Shown: positions 1-13,880, numbered from the stretch's first letter. The stretch is 64,000 bases of DNA from Coffea arabica (GCF_036785885.1 NC_092317.1:3040501-3104500), one strand, 5' to 3'. Notes: generated from the sequence alone by a model not told the origin. Numbers and translations are program-made.

Positions 1-119
1 ACAATTCAGAACCATTCAATTGATTAAAACTTTTTGTTTTTGGTCATCAAACATGTTTAAACATATTAAGGTTTGAACTCAATAAATTTAAGTGCTGATT
101 GCATTATCAAATAGGGCCT
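1..119 (-). mobile_element. Small TIR element (MITE), copy A, cut by the window edge
   Basis: Read on the minus strand, this stretch resembles the left part of the elements at 30104-30379 and 59250-59507. All have a start like TTTGATAA, then a CAATTCAG-like block, then TTAATATATTCAAACG-like text. The other end lies outside the window. The match was made by eye and the target duplication cannot be seen. It is a non-coding deletion derivative; the superfamily is not resolved, though a hAT type is likely. Confidence 0.4.
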
Positions 120-1301
120 AAGACAAGGAACTTCTAGAGTAATACTCGACTGCATAGATGAGAGAATAAAGGTGCAGATATAACCAATTTAGGGCTTATT
201 TGGATAGAAGATTATTTGAAGAAAGTCTAGAGGAATTTAGGGTTTATTTTGGGAGAACATCTTTAGAATGATATTGCAGTACTTTTTTGTGATGTGATGC
301 ATGTAAAATAAAAAGATAGTTGTTTCGATTGTTAGCCTTTTTGTTTTTTTTTAACCTTCAGAAAACTTTTTGGTTGCTAACTAATGGTAAATCTCATTAG
401 CCAAGGGGGTGAGCTCCAGTTGTAAAATTTCTTTCTTAATGAGTAAGTGTATACACTCAATTTCAAAATTTACCGTCTCATTTCAAATTGCAATGCGTAA
501 ATTACAGCGAGTGTTTGAAATGTGAAGGTCAATTGGATGAGTAAATTTGAAGTCATCAACGTGACAACATTCGTGTGGTACGTAAGCTCCAATAAATATT
601 GCAGATATCTCTACTCATAAAGCTAATAATTAACTCATAGTGGCGGTGAAGATTAAAATAGAATCAGGAAAAAGGCAGCTATCATTTACAAGTTGAAAGC
701 AATCCTTCATTATTTAGGGATCGCGTATATATCTCTTGTGCAAAATTTCCCAATTTGAATCATTGACAGGTACTATCTGGACAAAATAAAGTTAGTGCCA
801 GCAGCACAAATGTTGTCGAGAGCTAAAATAAACACTAAACTTTGAGAATGAACAGCCGTGGATTCTTCTTTTTGCTCTACTTCTACATGGGGGTGTTCTT
901 TTTTTTTTTTTTTTTTTTTGGGGGGGGGGTTGGGAGGAAAGTGGAGTTGACATGCTAATTGCTAAAGATACGAGTGAAAAATATCTCCCCAAAAAGGAGG
1001 GAAAATGGAATACACGAACATCATCAGATGCTCTTTTGCAGATTGGTCCAATCATGATGCTACACGTTACCAATAATTTCTGAATTCAGGTCAACTAGTT
1101 AATGATGATGTCAAAAGAAAACTTTGCAAGTTAGTGATGGGGTTGTGATTCTATCTATCATCCTTAGAGATCTACATACAGACTTTGCAACCAAAAAATA
1201 ATTGCTTAGTGCTAAGCATCGAGGATTGTGCATTTCTGTAATTTATTAGTAGGTTATTCAAAACATTTCTCAAGAAGGAAGGGATCAAATAATAAATAGA
1301 A
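120..1301. other. Gene-less AT-rich stretch
   Basis: No exon-like sequence was seen. Positions 188-310 look like part of another small transposon: TTATTTGGATAGAAGATTA, then TTTTTGTGATGTGATGCATG, a block shared with the MITE at 55483-55651. Positions 899-930 hold about 20 T followed by 10 G. Confidence 0.5.
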
Positions 1302-1520
1302 GGGAACCACTGCCCGTGGCCACTAAAAAGGGCATTAAATCCCTTTTTGAATTGGAGGTCGAAAGGTTCGAATTCTATCTGTAGTGAAAAAATTTAACCC
1401 CATCTGCTCTAAAAAAATTTAGAAGAGGCGTAAGAGCACCCCGTTGAACTAGTCGAGTTTGTACACCTTTGTTAGTCTTTTATATAGTTTCTTTAGACTT
1501 TTTCTTCTTGTAGAATAAGA
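1302..1520 (+). mobile_element. Probable tRNA-derived SINE
   Basis: A polymerase III B-box-like GGTTCGAATTC lies at 1369-1379, about 50 bases after an A-box-like GTGGCCACTA near 1317. The rest does not fold as a tRNA: there is no acceptor stem or anticodon arm. The body continues to a T-rich tail near 1500-1530. This is the layout of plant tRNA-derived SINEs. Ends and target duplication were not fixed. The alternative is a decayed tRNA pseudogene. Confidence 0.42.
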
Positions 1521-3650
1521 TAGGTTAGATTATAAAAATATTATTCTTACCATAAAAATAAAAAATAATAATAATAAATAAAAGGGGAAAAGGGATTTGC
1601 CGCCCTTCTCCCGATGGGAAATTTAAAAAAAAAAAAAAAAAGAAATTGGAGACTTTAGGCCTTTTACCTTCTAAGAGTTGTGCAATGACGTCCCATGGGC
1701 CCAAGTCACTGAAAAATGTGGGCCAACGTGTGCCACGAGATCCATTCTCCACGGACCACCCCCTGAGCAGGCATTGGTGTGCCATTACAAAGTTGAAAAA
1801 TAGCCGACAAGAAAACAAACGGAGCTAGGCCTATATACTACAATCAGAAATTGGAAAATATTCAATTTCTTAAGATGGAAAAAAGTGAAAATAACGATAA
1901 GAGAAGCCAAAGCTGAGCACATATCAATTCTTTAACCAGTAAGATGGCGAGATACCAATATGTCTAATCAGGGCTATATCACCCTTTTTTTTCCTTTCCA
2001 TTTTATTGAAACATAGTTAGTATGAAATAGTTGGGACTTTAATTACACGTTGTCATCAAACACTCATTGGAGTTGTAAAATGTAAGTGTTCATTTCCTTA
2101 AAATGATTATATATAATCATCATTAAAAACACACACACATTTCCTACAGTACACATTTAGCCTAAAGAAAGTAATGCTCCATCATCATTTGTACAGTTGA
2201 GAGCTGTATCTCCTTCATCACCCCCATGCAAAAAAGAAAATTAAGAGTAGTTTTTCACCAATTATTTTTGCATTTATATATCATTAAAATAGTGGGATGC
2301 CCAATTTGTAGAAAGCATGGACAGCTCAGATGCTATTTCATATTTTCTTTCTTTGTAATCTCTTCTTATTGCATAGAGATGTCAGTTCATTAATGATGTT
2401 TTTTTCCAATCCATTAGTCGCATTTATGACATCCTTTATCAACAAGTTCAGAAGGAAAAAAAAAAATCAAACTGATGAGGTCAAAAGCACCAAAATGACA
2501 GAGGTGAAAATTTAAAAGAAGGCACAGAGCCGAGAAAGAGAGAGAGAGAGAGAGAGTTCGGTGGGATGTACTCAGGCTGTGATAGTCTTTGAATTCATCA
2601 TGAATTGTAGTAATAAACCTACAAAAAAAATTACAAAACCAACGAAACAATGAATGAATGCAAAGACTTTGAGGAAACTTGAACATTACCAAAGTGCAAG
2701 TGGCAAGCAGCAAAGCAAAGCTAAGAGATACAAAAACAAGAAAGAAAAGAAAAGTGCAGATGGGATGATAAAAAGTTCATATGCTTTTTCCGATGTTGTC
2801 CCTTCCACCACCCAAGAACTCCAGGTACTTAATTACGTACTAATTAGTAATACTGCTCATCCCGAATGCGAATCTTTCACACTCTCTTTCTATATCTACA
2901 TATATATATATATGTGTGTGTGTGTAGTGTCCAGGAATTTTGATTAATCATCAATCTTTTCAGTAAGTATTATCAGCGTGTGTATAATATATATGCATGG
3001 CTAGAAATTAATGGTATGAGGTAGCTAGCTACTAGCTAGTGATGAGAGTCTTTTTCGAAATGGTTGATTATTCTTCTTCCCATTATTATTGTCCAGATTT
3101 GTGCTATACCACAATGATGTTAGATTGGACAGTTGAACTTCACTTTGAAGATAATGGGTATCCATCAATCATCAGAAATAAAGAAAAAAGAAGAAATGCA
3201 TAAACAAATGATTGCGAGAAAAGATATTTTCTTTTTACCAAATTGGATTATTCTCTTTCTTGTTTTCAGCAATATTCTTGAGTTGTAGATGTGGGTTTAC
3301 TTTATTTATGGAGAATAGCCACTGCCCACAAGCATAGATTCTCTTCTTTGTGCTGTAGTAAATCTAGAGCCCTCCATTTCCAAGCTGGGGGTTTCGCTCT
3401 CTCATGGGAATGGAATGGTTGGATGAATGTGCTCTGTATTTCCCCTTCCTGCTTTGATTCCCTTTTCCCCTCTGCTGATGAAAAGATTGCCTGCTTTTGT
3501 CCTTGTCTTTACCTCTCCTTTTCATAGATGATGCTCTTTCTATCTTTTTGAGTTTCTAGGCGGTTTTAGGCACAATGCGTAGCTGTTTCTCACATACTGT
3601 GTTGCATATTCACATGTTTTATTCCGTCTTCAACCTGCTCTTAGAGTTTT
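1521..3650. other. Intergenic stretch without a recognisable gene
   Basis: It holds short ATA/AAT runs (1550-1590), a GA microsatellite (2536-2556) and a TA-to-TG microsatellite (2897-2926). A 78-codon open frame at 3291-3527 has no family resemblance and no splice context. None of the conserved plant miRNAs I know by sequence was found by eye. Confidence 0.5.
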
Positions 3651-3653
3651 GGG

Positions 3654-3661
3654 TATAAATA
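3654..3661 (+). promoter_or_regulatory. TATA box of the thioesterase-like gene
   Basis: TATAAATA stands 127 bases before the chosen start codon at 3788, a normal distance for a plant promoter with a leader of about 100 bases. Confidence 0.5.
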
Positions 3662-3787
3662 CCTCGATATCATTTTGTGTTTCTCCTCATAGCACCACCG
3701 ACCGTCCTGAGTTTATCACTAATTCTTACAGTAGTAAGTGGCCTTGAATACTGGAGGGTGCATTAATTCCATTTCTGGCAGCCAGAC

Positions 3788-6700
3788 ATGAGTTACACAA
3801 ATTCTTCAATGGGTTCTGGTTAGTACCAACATTTCTTTCTCCCGCAAGTATTTTCTTGTTTTGCACTATTCATCAATGGCGCTTGCCTGCATTTCACTGT
3901 AATGCTCGTTCCATTCCACCCCTAACCTGGATAAAATTTCCAGGAAGTAGAGGAGCAAGGAGAACATTTGACTTTGGGAGGACATATGTGGTTAGGCCTA
4001 AAGGCAAGCACCAGGCTACAATTGTTTGGCTGCATGGCCTGGGTGATAATGGCTCCAGGTAACGTTGATTTAGACATCAGGAACTCACTCTCTTAGTACA
4101 TGGTTGTCTGCATCCTTCTCCTGTCTTGCTTGAAATCAAATGGTCCGGGAGCTACTGTTGGGAACATTCGAGGAGACATCATTCTACAGATTTTAAAATT
4201 TCTTGTGATCAATAATTGTCTCAGTTTTGTTCTATAGAAATTGCAAGCATCAACGCATTATCATCGGGGTGGTGCACTTCATTGATCAACTATTTGCTCT
4301 GTTTTAAACCCTATATGATGCTCCTTAGGATCTACAAGTACTATCTAATTTGGTTCTGCAGTAAACGCATTTCATTTTCAAGCTGGAATTTCGTACTCTG
4401 AAGCCAAGGATAGACTATTGTTTTCTGGACTAGTGTGAATTTTTGACTTAGTGTGCAATAACAGCTTCCATTTCCTTTTCTCCTTTATTACTAGGAAAAT
4501 GCTGGAACTTCCTTAGAGAAAAGAAAAGAAGGAAAGCAACTTAAAGAATGTTAATTTGTTGACAGATTATATGTCTGTTCATCTGAAGTTTAATTACTTT
4601 TCTTTCTGAGCCGGCTAACTTTTTCTGGAGATTCTTTCACTAATTGCGGAAAGCAACTGCGGCTTGAGCTTTAACGTTTGTCCTACTTATCTGATTGAGT
4701 TGATAGGGGAAAGTGGCGCTGCCATAGAATAATGGAACCACTTTACCTCTTTTGGTTTAAATTTTTTTGTCTTGTTTTATCCCGAGCTTTCCTTGAAGAT
4801 TTTGAAAGCACGACGTGCCAAAAGAGGAATTATTGTTCAGGATATCCATACATATTTGGGACCACTTGTTCACTTACTTGTTATCTTGTCAATTAGCAAA
4901 TAGAGGAACCATTGTTCAGGATATTCAAACACATTATGCCGAAAGATGTGCAGAATTCTGAAGTTTAACAGATAGTCCGCATTATTTGTCTGCATATTCT
5001 GAACAGGAGTGCTTTCCGGTGGCTTCTCCATGAGCATTTCATGGTCTTTATATTAACTATTTGGCATCTGAAGAGTTGAATTCCAGTTGCTCCTTATATC
5101 CTGAATGGATGGTTCGTTCTGGGACTGTATTAGATGCATTGTATCCATTGATACACCATTTCATGAGTGTTACACATGATTAATTAAAAGTTCAAGCATC
5201 ACAGAAATATCTAACCACCTTCACCTTTGGATCAATAAAATTTATAAAGTGCAAGGAAGGAGTAAAAATCCTCTAAATGTCTCTCTTTTTCTGCAGTTGG
5301 TCGCAGCTCCTGGAAAGCCTTCCACTGCCAAATGTAAGAGTTTGTGCCTGCCCCATCTAAAGTATTTCCAGCTTTGAAACTAATATTTGATCTTTTGTAA
5401 CTGCTTTTGGTACTGAAAGGGTAAGCACATTTTGCAGATTAAGTGGATATGTCCAACTGCTCCCACTCGTCCTGTGGCTATACTTGGCGGATTTCCTTGT
5501 ACTGCTTGTAAGGCTATATCAGAAAACTTCAATACAATGATCTTACTAAACTACTATTTACATGAACTTTGGTCTTTTACCAGGGTTTGATGTTGGAGAG
5601 CTTTCAGAAGATGGTCCTGATGATTTGGAAGGCTTGGATGCTTCAGCAGCACATATTGCAAATCTTCTATCTACAGAGCCTGCTGATGGTAAGTCCTGCA
5701 TATGCCTACATCACTCAGTATGCATTACCTTCAGTGAATTGTACAACTTTAAATTTGATATATTTCATATGAAAAAAATAATAATAAGAAAAAAAGCATA
5801 CAGATCTTATTACACTTTACAGCTCCTGCATCTAGATAAAAACTTTGACTAAACTAGGCTCCATTTCTTTCATTTCTTATCTAAGCTATATTATCATATG
5901 ATGTCAAAATAAGTTTCTCAGGCAGTCTTTAAAGAAATTGATACAGATATTCTGACTTTCGATGTACAATTGGTGGAACAGTTAAACTTGGAATTGGAGG
6001 CTTCAGCATGGGCGCTGCCACTGCTCTCTATTCAGCAACTTGCTTTGCCCATGGAAAATATGGAAATGGAAACCCTTACCCTGTCTACTTGAGAGCTATT
6101 GTTGGTCTAAGTGGATGGCTTCCTGGTTCTAGGTATGACAGCAATTTATTAGCTTCTCATGTAAAATTTTGTCACCAACAAGTCCTTTTATCTACCATTT
6201 GTAGTGCATAATAAACAGAACTGGAAAAATGTGTCAAATTTTACATCAAGAAGAAGATTACTTGAACCTCAATTTATGCAAAACGATAGTAGGGAAAACA
6301 CGTAAATACTATTTGTTGTAAGATGGCAGTTACTTTAATTGATGCTCAATAAATTTCAAATTATCATTGTCAATAGAAGCTGATTTTTGCGACAAGAACC
6401 AGTTTGGAGAAACAAATTTTTAGCTTGTGAGAATGCTTTGTGCTTAGATGTTTGTCGTTTAGTTTTCCTTTCGTGCAACTTTGTGCTATAAAGATTGAAC
6501 GGTGTTCCTACGCTACAGCGCTCTTCTACAGAACCCCTTACTCATTAGTTAACACCTGATATTGTGCAGGAACATGAGGAACAAGATTGAAGGATCACAT
6601 GAGGCTGCAAGACGTGCTGCATCCTTGCCCATCATGCTATGTCATGGAATGTGTATGTACTTGATAGAGCACCCTGCATTGAAATTCTATAACTTTCTAT

Positions 6701-7299
6701 TCAGAGCTCCTATCCAATTTGTAGTCATATTACATGGGGGAACTTGGGTAATTTTTACTTAGATCAATCCAAAAGTAGAAGAAAGACTTTCTTATGTCAC
6801 TAAAGAAGCAGCATGTGGCTAATGTAAGGAGGATTCCCGTAACAATTGAGTGTTATAAATTTCTGCTATTGGCAGGGCATTTGGTCATATTTGACTCGTT
6901 TAGGCTTCCCTCGAGAACTTACAAAATGAGCCTCTGAATATATGCACACAAGCACTTCAAAACTCGTAAGGTCAAATGGTTGGATTATAAAAGCATGCGA
7001 ACTATAAAATGCTTGTCTTTTTGTTATCTATTGCTTGCAGGTGATGAAGTTGTCCCTTATAAACATGGAGAAAAGTCCTCCCAAATCCTGAGCTCAGCCG
7101 GATTTCGATGCCTTACATTCAAAAGCTATGACGGGTATCTGATCTTTCATCAGAAAGCTAAACGTACAATTGTCTAGCTTGAACCATATGCTGAATGTTT
7201 ACCTCATTCTGCAGGCTTGGCCACTACACTGTGCCAAAGGAAATGGACGAGGTTTGCCACTGGTTAAACGCAAGACTGGGATTAGAGGGTTCACGATAA
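3788..7299 (+). CDS. Acyl-protein thioesterase / carboxylesterase-like alpha/beta hydrolase
   Basis: Nine exons: 3788-3818, 3944-4058, 5297-5333, 5438-5507, 5584-5688, 5982-6132, 6570-6652, 7041-7134, 7215-7299. They join in frame into 256 residues, the usual size of the family. The fold markers are in order: WLHGLGDNG near residue 42 (oxyanion loop), the nucleophile elbow GFSMG with Ser128, Asp199 in CDEVVPY and His232 in GLGHY, giving a complete Ser-Asp-His triad. Animal and yeast relatives remove palmitate from S-acylated proteins or hydrolyse lysophospholipids. Plant members are mostly uncharacterised, so the substrate is inference. There is no signal peptide or membrane segment, so it is probably cytosolic. 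The start is the first ATG after the TATA box and gives a short, unconserved first exon. A family variant is Cys198 where a Gly is common just before the catalytic Asp. Confidence 0.9.
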
Positions 7300-8294
7300 T
7301 AACTGCTCGCCAGCCATCTTATTTCTTGATCACCGTTGCCAAGGGAAATGGGGCGAATCAATAACAAAGGAAGAGCTTACACTTGCAGATGCGGGAAATA
7401 GTAGGTAGACATATAAGGGCGTTGCAGAGTGGAAAGTTTAAATCCTAGGAATTAATCATGCTTTTGGTTTCTTTTTTTTTTTCTTGTGAAATAAAGTTTT
7501 GGGGACTTGTTTCGTTTCGTTTCACTGCTAGCTAAGTTTTAAGTATGCTCTCATTACAGTATGTTGTAATCTACCTGAACGACTTTTAAGCAGATCTTGA
7601 ACCTACATCCTTTTTAACAAAGTGTTGACTAGATTGAAGCAAAGATAGTTTCTCTTTTCTTCTTGTAAGATGGTCCTGTGACTAGAAAGTTGGAAATCTA
7701 CATCTATTTCAACGTCTTCAATCCCACGATGAAGAATGTTGTATGCAGAAAAATTAAAAAGGCCACCACTTATGATGTTCACAAAGCTTTTTTCACTCTC
7801 AAAATTGAAGCAATTTATTAGTACCAGTGTTAAGGACACACCCAATGTGTGTGTAGTTTAGAAATAATTATATTGATTTTTATGAATATATTCATTTTGT
7901 TTTTACAAAAATAAATTTTATATAAATTCTTCTTGAAAAAAATTACAATTTATTAGTAATTTTTTCTTTAATACAGTTATAGTTAATTCGACAATTACTA
8001 CATCTAAGAGAGTTATTGGGAGATTATATTAGCAAATATGATTAGGTGGTTAGGATAAAAATTAATTTTTTTTAAGTGCAAAATTGAAAGTTCAAAAATT
8101 GACCCAAAATGTTTAACTCACCTCTCTCTTCTTGTTGGCTAGCTTACCAAGACAATATGGATTACTCTTTAAGTACTCCCAAAATTAATTTAAAGGAAAA
8201 AGTTAACCATAAATTGAGGGGAAGAAACGAAAAATTGAAAGCCGATTACCCGACGACCGAACATTTGAACCTCCCTCCTCTTCCTTGCTTTTCA
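7300..8294. other. 3' flank of the hydrolase gene and promoter side of PWP2
   Basis: It contains the likely 3' UTR of the hydrolase gene (AATAAA-like AAATAAAG near 7490) and an AT-rich spacer. No gene was seen. The open frames here are short and resemble nothing. Confidence 0.5.
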
Positions 8295-8303
8295 TTAGGG
8301 TTT
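8295..8303 (-). promoter_or_regulatory. Telo-box upstream of PWP2
   Basis: TTAGGGTTT reads AAACCCTAA on the minus strand, the exact plant telo-box, 95 bases before the PWP2 start codon. Telo-boxes are known to be enriched in promoters of plant ribosomal-protein and ribosome-biogenesis genes, which fits the product. A TC repeat (8351-8368) follows, typical of a plant pyrimidine patch near the transcription start. Confidence 0.55.
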
Positions 8304-8397
8304 AAGAGAAATCCTCAACGGTTGCCTTCAGGGGTTTTGCAGTCTTCCTATCTCTCTCTCTCTCTCTCACACTAACACGCCGTCAGACACCCGCACT

Positions 8398-11300
8398 ATG
8401 AATTACAGGTTCCAGAATCTCCTCGGAGCTCCATACAGAGGTGGCAACGTCGTCGTTGTCAACAACACACTCCTTGTTTCGCCGGTCGGTAACCGAGTCT
8501 CCGTCACCGACCTCAGTAAATCAGAAACCCTAACTCTACCATGCCAATCCTCCACCAATCTCCGCCGCATCGCTGCCTCACCTGATGGCATCTTCCTCCT
8601 TGCCATTGACGAGAAGAATCGCTGCCTCTTCATCAACCTACGCCGCCGCGTTGTTCTCCATCGTATCACTTTTAAACACCCTGTCTCCACCGCTAAATTC
8701 AGCCCTGACGGCCAGCTCATTGCTGTAGCTGCCGGTAAGCTTCTGCAAATTTGGCGCTCCCCTGGGTTTAGGAAAGAATTTTTCCCTTTTGAATTGGTTA
8801 AAACATTTGCTGATTGCAATGACAAGATTACTGCTCTGGATTGGAGCCCTGACTCGAATTTTATACTTGCTGGCTCCAAAGACTTGACAGTTAGGTTGTT
8901 TTGCTTGAAAAAGCTAAAGAGTTACAGTAAACCATTTTTGTTCTTGGGCCATAGAGATGCAATTGTTGGCTGCTTTTTCGGAATTGACAAGAAAACTAAC
9001 AAAGTTTTGAGGGTTTATACAATATCGCGCGATGGGGCGATATTTAGCTGGGGATATAGGGGTGGTGATGGTAAATTTGATGGAGGAGGACTTCAAGAAA
9101 TTTCAGAGCCAGAGTCTCCAGGTACACCGGAGCAGAATTTTGATGGTAATCTCACAGTGAAAAAAAGGAAGGATTTTGATGGTAAAAATGGAACTTTGGA
9201 TGACGAGAGTGACTTCTTGTTGCATAGGCTGAAATGGGAACTGATGAAGAAGGACTATTTTATGCAAGCGCCAGCAAAGTTAACTGCTTGTGATTATCAT
9301 ACGGGACTTAATATGTTGGTTGTGGGTTTCTCAAATGGAGTTTTTGGCCTTTATCAGATGCCTGATTTTGTCTGCATTCACTTATTGTCAATATCAAGAG
9401 AGAAAATCACGACCGCTGTTTTTAATGATCTGGGGAACTGGTTGACATTTGGGTGTGCAAAGCTTGGTCAGTTGCTTGTTTGGGAGTGGAAATCAGAGAG
9501 TTACATACTGAAGCAGCAAGGGCATTACTTTGATGTGAATTGCCTAGCATATTCTCCAGATTCCCAGCTTTTGGCTACAGGGGCCGACGATAATAAAGTC
9601 AAGGTATGTGAAAGAAATCAGACCTGCCTTTTCGTGGTTAGAGTCCTGACTTTCTTCATCTGCTGAAAGCACTTGCTTTATTCGCTAGTCAATTGTAGAT
9701 TGGCTCAATTAATATTTTCTTCTTGTAGGAAATAACCTTCCCTGCAAAATACAATGACAAACTTATAAAATGAGTCTCAAATTTTTTTCTTATTTTATTA
9801 TGCAGAGTATAACTCATGAAGTAGAATGCATGTTTCACAGTCCTGCAAGATGTAGCTCAATGCAGATTTGTCTTTATAATAGTGATCTTAAGCAGTTTGT
9901 CTTGTCATGACATGTTCACTTCAGCCTGAAAATTTTTGCAATTACACTTAGTTGTTGTTAATTTGGCCTCAAGCTGAATCATGAGATTTATTTCTTTGCC
10001 TTACAGGTATGGACTGTTTCATCTGGCTGCTGTTTCGTTACATTCTCTGAGCACACCAATGCAGTTACTGCACTTCATTTCATGGCTAGTAACCACTGTC
10101 TTTTGAGTGCGTCGTTGGATGGGACTGTTCGTGCGTGGGATTTGTTTCGGTATAGAAACTTTAGAACATTCATTACTCCTACTTCTAAACAGTTTGTTTC
10201 TTTAGCAGCTGATCAGAGCGGTGAAGTGATTTGTGCTGGAACTCTTGATTCTTTTGAGGTCCGATGAATTCTAGTTGGATATTGACATGGCCAAAAGCAT
10301 TATTGTTTGTTTCTCACAAACTTTTCTTAAACTATTATGTTCTAGATATATGTTTGGTCAATGAAGACAGGAAGGTTGTTGGACGTTCTCAGCGGTCATG
10401 AAGGTCCTGTTCACGGGTTGATGTTTTCTCCTACAAATGTAAGTTGAGAATGTGACATGTTTCCTGTGGACATTGTACCTTGGCAGTTGCCAGGTAATTG
10501 TATGTTTGTTCTTATTCTGTGAAGTTAGTTTAAGTTTTCTTTTCACCTTGTAGGCTATCTTAGCTTCCTCTTCATGGGACAAAACTGTTCGCTTGTGGGA
10601 TGTTTTTGAAGGGAAAGGTGCAGTTGAAACTTTTTCACACACACATGATGTCCTCACTCTTGTTTATCGCCCAGATGGAAAGCAATTGGCTTGTAGTACT
10701 TTAGATGGGCTAATCCATTTTTGGGACCCACTTGAGGGCTTGCTAATGTATACCATCGAGGGCCGTAGAGATATTGCAGGAGGACGTCTAATGACTGATC
10801 GCAGATCGGCTGCTAATTCAACGACTGGAAAATGCTTTACCACCTTGTGTTATTCTGCTGATGGGAGCTACATATTAGCTGGTGGGAGTAGTAAATACAT
10901 ATGTATGTATGATGTCGCTGATCAGGTTAGTTTGCTTTCTTTTTTATGCATAGAAATTCAGTATACCACAAATTTACGCATGGTTATGATTTATTAAATC
11001 TGATGCTGCTATCCCACTTTGATGCTAGTTTTTAGCGTTCTTTGTCCTGAGGCCTGAGGGCTCAGATTGCTAGGCTAACTTTACTTTTTTCTTGACCTGC
11101 CTGCTTTCCGCTAGTAGGAGCTAGAGTAAGTTCATAGATATGGTTTTCTTCATTCTTCCATTTCTTTTTTGAATGAATTACTGACGTGAATGATATGTTC
11201 AACAATTTTGAATGTCAAATGTGTACATATGCATAAGTAGTTCTCTGGTTTTCTTGAATATCCAGCAGGATAAGGAAGCTGATGAACTTGGCCTAACCTT

Positions 11301-12757
11301 TAGCTTGAACCTTTCTTTTGCCTGCATAATCTTGTGTCTCTCCTAATATATCATTGAAATGATTGGTATCAAATCTTTGTCACCGTTTCAGTCCCAAAAC
11401 AAGAATTTCTTTGACTTTGTAAACTCTAGGTGCCTCATTTGGCATATGCTAATGAATTCAGTTTTAGTATCTTGGATCAAATCATAACCACATAACAAAT
11501 ATTATTACAAAGATCTTTTGTTAGTGAAATAGTTAGAAATAAAGATAAGGTGGTTTGGCGAACTAATTCATTTGAGTTTCAAGTCAAAGGGGGATTTTCA
11601 TGGAGCTGGACATTGCAGTTTTCCTTGATGAGGCATATTTACAATCCTCCTCTGCCACTTATTTCATTCAAATGCACACACACTGAGACACACACGTATG
11701 AGCAATTATGATGTTTTCAAGTTGTTTTTTTGTGTCTACTCTTGATTCCTTGTATGAATATTGCAAATTTGTAGGTGTTACTTCGCAGATTCCAAATAAC
11801 CCATAATCTCTCCCTTGATGGAGTTCTTGATTTCTTAAACTCAAAGAATATGACAGAAGCCGGCCCACTGGAATTGATCGATGATGATAATAGTGATACA
11901 GAAGAAGGTGTGGATAAGCAAACACAAAGTAAGTTGGCATATGATTTGCCAGGATCAATGCCTAATCATGGAAGGCCCATTATTCGAACAAAATGCCTGA
12001 GAATTGCACCAACTGGCCGGAATTGGGCAGCTGCAACAACAGAAGGAGTTTTGGTCTATTCTATGGATGATTCTTTTGTATTTGATCCCACCGATCTTGA
12101 CATTGACGTCACACCTGAAGTAAGAAATAATTCTTTCAGCATTTTGTTTATCAAGTAAATTATATTGGATTTAATGCAATAAAATTGTAAGAGGAGTCAA
12201 AAGTATGACCGCATTCGCATTCTCTAATGGTGTCCTATAGGCGGTCGATGCTGCATTGAATGATGGTCAGCCAAAAAGGGCTTTAATCCTCAGCTTACGG
12301 TTGAATGAAGATGCACTAATTAAGAAATGTATTATTGCTGTCAGTCCAGCTGAGGTACCAGCTGTTGCTTCATCGGTCCCTTTCAAACATCTACAGAGAT
12401 TATTAGAGGCACTAGCACATCTTCTTGAAAACTGTCCACATTTGGAGTTTCTTCTTCGATGGTGTCAGGTAATTTTGCGACTTTAGTTGTTCTGTCCATT
12501 TTTTTTTTTTTTTACACGAGCAACATCCTTCAAGCATGTCTTTAGATCTCTTGCAATGGGCTGTTGATTAATTTTTTGCTTCACAGGAGCTGTGCAGAGT
12601 CCATGGTCCCTCTATCCAGCATAATTCCAGAAATTTGCTCCCTGCTCTAAAATCCTTGCAGAAGGCTATCACTCGATCACATCAGGATTTAGCCGATACA
12701 TGCTCATCAAACGAGTATATGCTTCAGTATTTGTGTTCCACAAGCCACAAGAGATGA
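8398..12757 (+). CDS. PWP2: Periodic tryptophan protein 2 (UTP1), SSU processome WD40 subunit
   Basis: Seven exons: 8398-9603, 10007-10258, 10346-10438, 10554-10925, 11775-12119, 12241-12468, 12587-12757. All junctions are phase 0, giving 888 residues, close to yeast and plant PWP2. The N-terminus MNYRFQNLLGAPYRGG is diagnostic. About a dozen WD40 blades follow (for example ITALDWSPDSNFILAGSKD and LASSSWDKTVRLWD), building the tandem beta-propellers. The C-terminus from about residue 755 is the helical UTP12 domain that binds other UTP-B subunits. In yeast and Arabidopsis the protein acts in the nucleolus on the 5' external transcribed spacer and U3 snoRNP in early 18S rRNA processing. A loop near residues 240-275 is acidic and probably disordered. 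The promoter carries a telo-box. Another subunit of the same particle lies at 46943-52517. Confidence 0.95.
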
Positions 12758-13880
12758 TGATCATTTTATTGGCATTGTGGCACGTTTCTCAGGAAGATAC
12801 GTGGTTATGCATTGTCGTTGATTAGGCAAGGAATGTATTCGTTTTTGGTAATTAATATAGCTGCTCCACCACAAAATGTGGTGAATTATTTACCAACCTG
12901 GACTCAATGAAGAACTTGTGAAATAGTACGAAGTTGCCATTGTAGAACCCGTGTTGATCAGCAGTAGGAAATCATCGGGGAGATAATGACGCTGATTTTT
13001 TTTCTTCTAAAATTAAAATGTACTGCCATTTTTTCAAGTAAATGATATTACTTAAAGCTTAGCTTTGGAGCTCCAAGTGCATACTTTATCAAGTGAGTGT
13101 CGTTAATGTCTTCGGTCTTCACCAAATTAAAAGCATTTGTCCATGCTGAGTTCTTAAAAAGGTTTTTTTTTTTTTTTTTTTTGTTTTAAACCTAGGGTAG
13201 GAATGTAGCTCTTTTGTTACACAACTGTCGACCTCATTAAGGTGATTCGCACCCTCTATCATAGTTCTACTTTTATAATGTGGTCACATACCACATAGTT
13301 CATAATTCAGGAGACACTAGGCATTGGACCATGTCTTAAGGGGTAAATCGCAATTAAGTTTCATTTATATAACTGGTTTTTCATAGTTGGTGGTAATGGC
13401 AAAAATTTATTCTTTGCATGATGAGTTCAAGGGTAGAAGATATCATCTTCAACCATTAGAAACACACAGGTATTTGCGCAATCAATGAATCCACACCGCA
13501 TTTTCTTCTAATTCCCAGAGCTCTTGAAAATCTAGACATGATTTTTCACTCACTTTGCAACCTAGTCGTCCAAGAAATACAAAAGTTTTTGTTTTATAGA
13601 TAAGGATTACTAAATTTATAGAGGGAAAATTATTGCCAACTAAAAATCACTCGCCCATGCAAACAAAGTCAGACCACAACCAGACAGACTTCCTGAAAAG
13701 CAATTCCACCAAAACACCAGAAACTAGTCCTATTGCATCAGCTAGTGCCATACGAAGGAATCACATTCTAAAATTTAAGTAGAGCCAATGCAACGGCTCT
13801 ATTCTGTTATACTTTCAATCAATGCTTGAAATTGTCTGCCGACCCACTAAAGAAAATTTCTACGACTTCTGCAATGTAAC
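12758..13880. other. Spacer between convergent PWP2 and GRXS15
   Basis: This is the 3' UTR side of two converging genes. A run of about 20 T lies at 13163-13182. Otherwise no gene, repeat or RNA was recognised. Confidence 0.5.

Noticed and set aside
1360-1385. A tRNA gene suggested by GGTTCGAATTC
   Set aside because: There is no acceptor stem, D arm or anticodon arm around it; the context fits a SINE better.
3291-3527. A small gene upstream of the hydrolase
   Set aside because: It is a Cys/Ser/Phe-rich chance frame without family resemblance, ending before the hydrolase TATA box.
8403-8879. A 158-codon minus-strand open frame
   Set aside because: It is the shadow of PWP2 exon 1, whose plus-strand reading is conserved.
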